Of a stretch of 64,000 bases of DNA, positions 63,878-64,000 are shown piece after piece. The translations under genes and the position numbers were made by a program. Source of the DNA: Chryseobacterium sp. E1. Lineage in GTDB: Bacteria > Bacteroidota > Bacteroidia > Flavobacteriales > Weeksellaceae. Location of the stretch: NCBI GenBank assembly GCA_019203745.1, contig CP078104.1:3968001-4032000 (forward strand), read 5' to 3'. Numbering within the stretch: position 1 is the first letter of the stretch; every line of letters begins with the position of its first letter. Under the pieces are notes generated by a model that did not search any database, was not told the DNA's origin, and was given only the letters and a program-made list of their open reading frames with translations.

Positions 63878-64000
63878 TTACCTGTGATCAAATTTCTTTG
63901 ACAATCTGTCTCCCATAAACTGGATAATGAAAACCAAAAGAACAAGTAAGATTAAAACAGTATTCATAATGACAATATCATACCCGATATATCCGTATTG
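63878..64000 (-). CDS. metI: methionine ABC transporter permease, C-terminal end (runs off the right edge)
   Basis: 40 codons: QYGYIGYDIVIMNTVLILLV followed by LLVFIIQFMGDRLSKKFDHR and a stop. The last membrane helix and the basic tail QxxGDxLxxxxDHR are those of MetI-type permeases. Followed by metQ on the same strand. The ATPase gene metN is expected beyond the window. Confidence 0.85.
   Translation of the reverse strand, partial: QYGYIGYDIVIMNTVLILLVLLVFIIQFMGDRLSKKFDHR

Noticed and set aside
1..64000. tRNA, rRNA genes and CRISPR arrays
   Set aside because: No TPsiC-like arms, conserved rRNA segments or regularly spaced repeats were recognised.

Overview
The window looks like a chromosomal segment of a Chryseobacterium-type flavobacterium (Weeksellaceae, Bacteroidota). 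This rests on low GC, very AT-rich spacers, secreted proteins with type IX secretion (T9SS) C-terminal sorting domains, TAnnTTTG-type promoters, TonB-receptor-like outer-membrane barrels, an HAE1-type RND pump, and an AraC regulator and CinA/cupin/CsbD proteins of flavobacterial type. The genus is inferred from protein resemblance only.

Nearly every gene longer than about 1 kb, including conserved ones (mnmE, M13 peptidase, DEAD helicase, RND pump, GH3), is cut by several single-base frameshifts, while protein similarity continues smoothly across each break. Many breaks lie in homopolymers. This is best read as indel error in the assembly. I therefore annotate whole genes across the breaks and keep 'pseudogene' for pieces that are truly truncated.

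Layout. 1-10.8 kb: the 5' part of a glutaminase, two large T9SS-exported proteins (PKD-rich; strand-repeat), a DUF1826-like protein and an M13 metallopeptidase. 10.8-14.2 kb: a secreted NTF2-like protein, an Ohr remnant, a GT14 transferase and a small partner. 14.2-27.9 kb: a stress-flavoured block with DEAD helicase + cold-shock protein, MaoC hydratase, cupin operon, CsbD, Ca2+/H+ antiporter, a GH130 phosphorylase/glycosyltransferase-toroid operon, an AraC regulator, CinA-C, GNAT, and two copies of an unknown small protein family. Short intergenic repeats recur in this block. 27.9-29.7 kb: a serine beta-lactamase-like lipoprotein followed directly by the 3' stub of an RND pump gene.

30.0-43.0 kb is an AT-rich island against the 3' end of mnmE. 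It holds a three-gene ABC-3C-type conflict system (PD-(D/E)xK-like effector, middle component, DUF3732-like SMC ATPase), an unknown two-gene operon, an IS256-like remnant with an HTH gene, an unknown protein plus SF1 helicase-nuclease operon, a tyrosine integrase, and two zinc-ribbon/HTH genes with a second truncated integrase. Repeats resembling integrase sites lie between these and mnmE. It reads as an integrative defence island at a known type of hotspot.

43-64 kb returns to core-like content: mnmE, two secreted proteins, an Lrp regulator divergent from an MFS exporter, a phosphoesterase, an AraC regulator, a complete RND efflux operon (adaptor, pump, outer-membrane factor), a DUF2652 protein, an outer-membrane barrel receptor, a GH3 beta-glucosidase, and the end of the methionine ABC transporter operon (metI, metQ). 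No rRNA, tRNA or CRISPR array was recognised.
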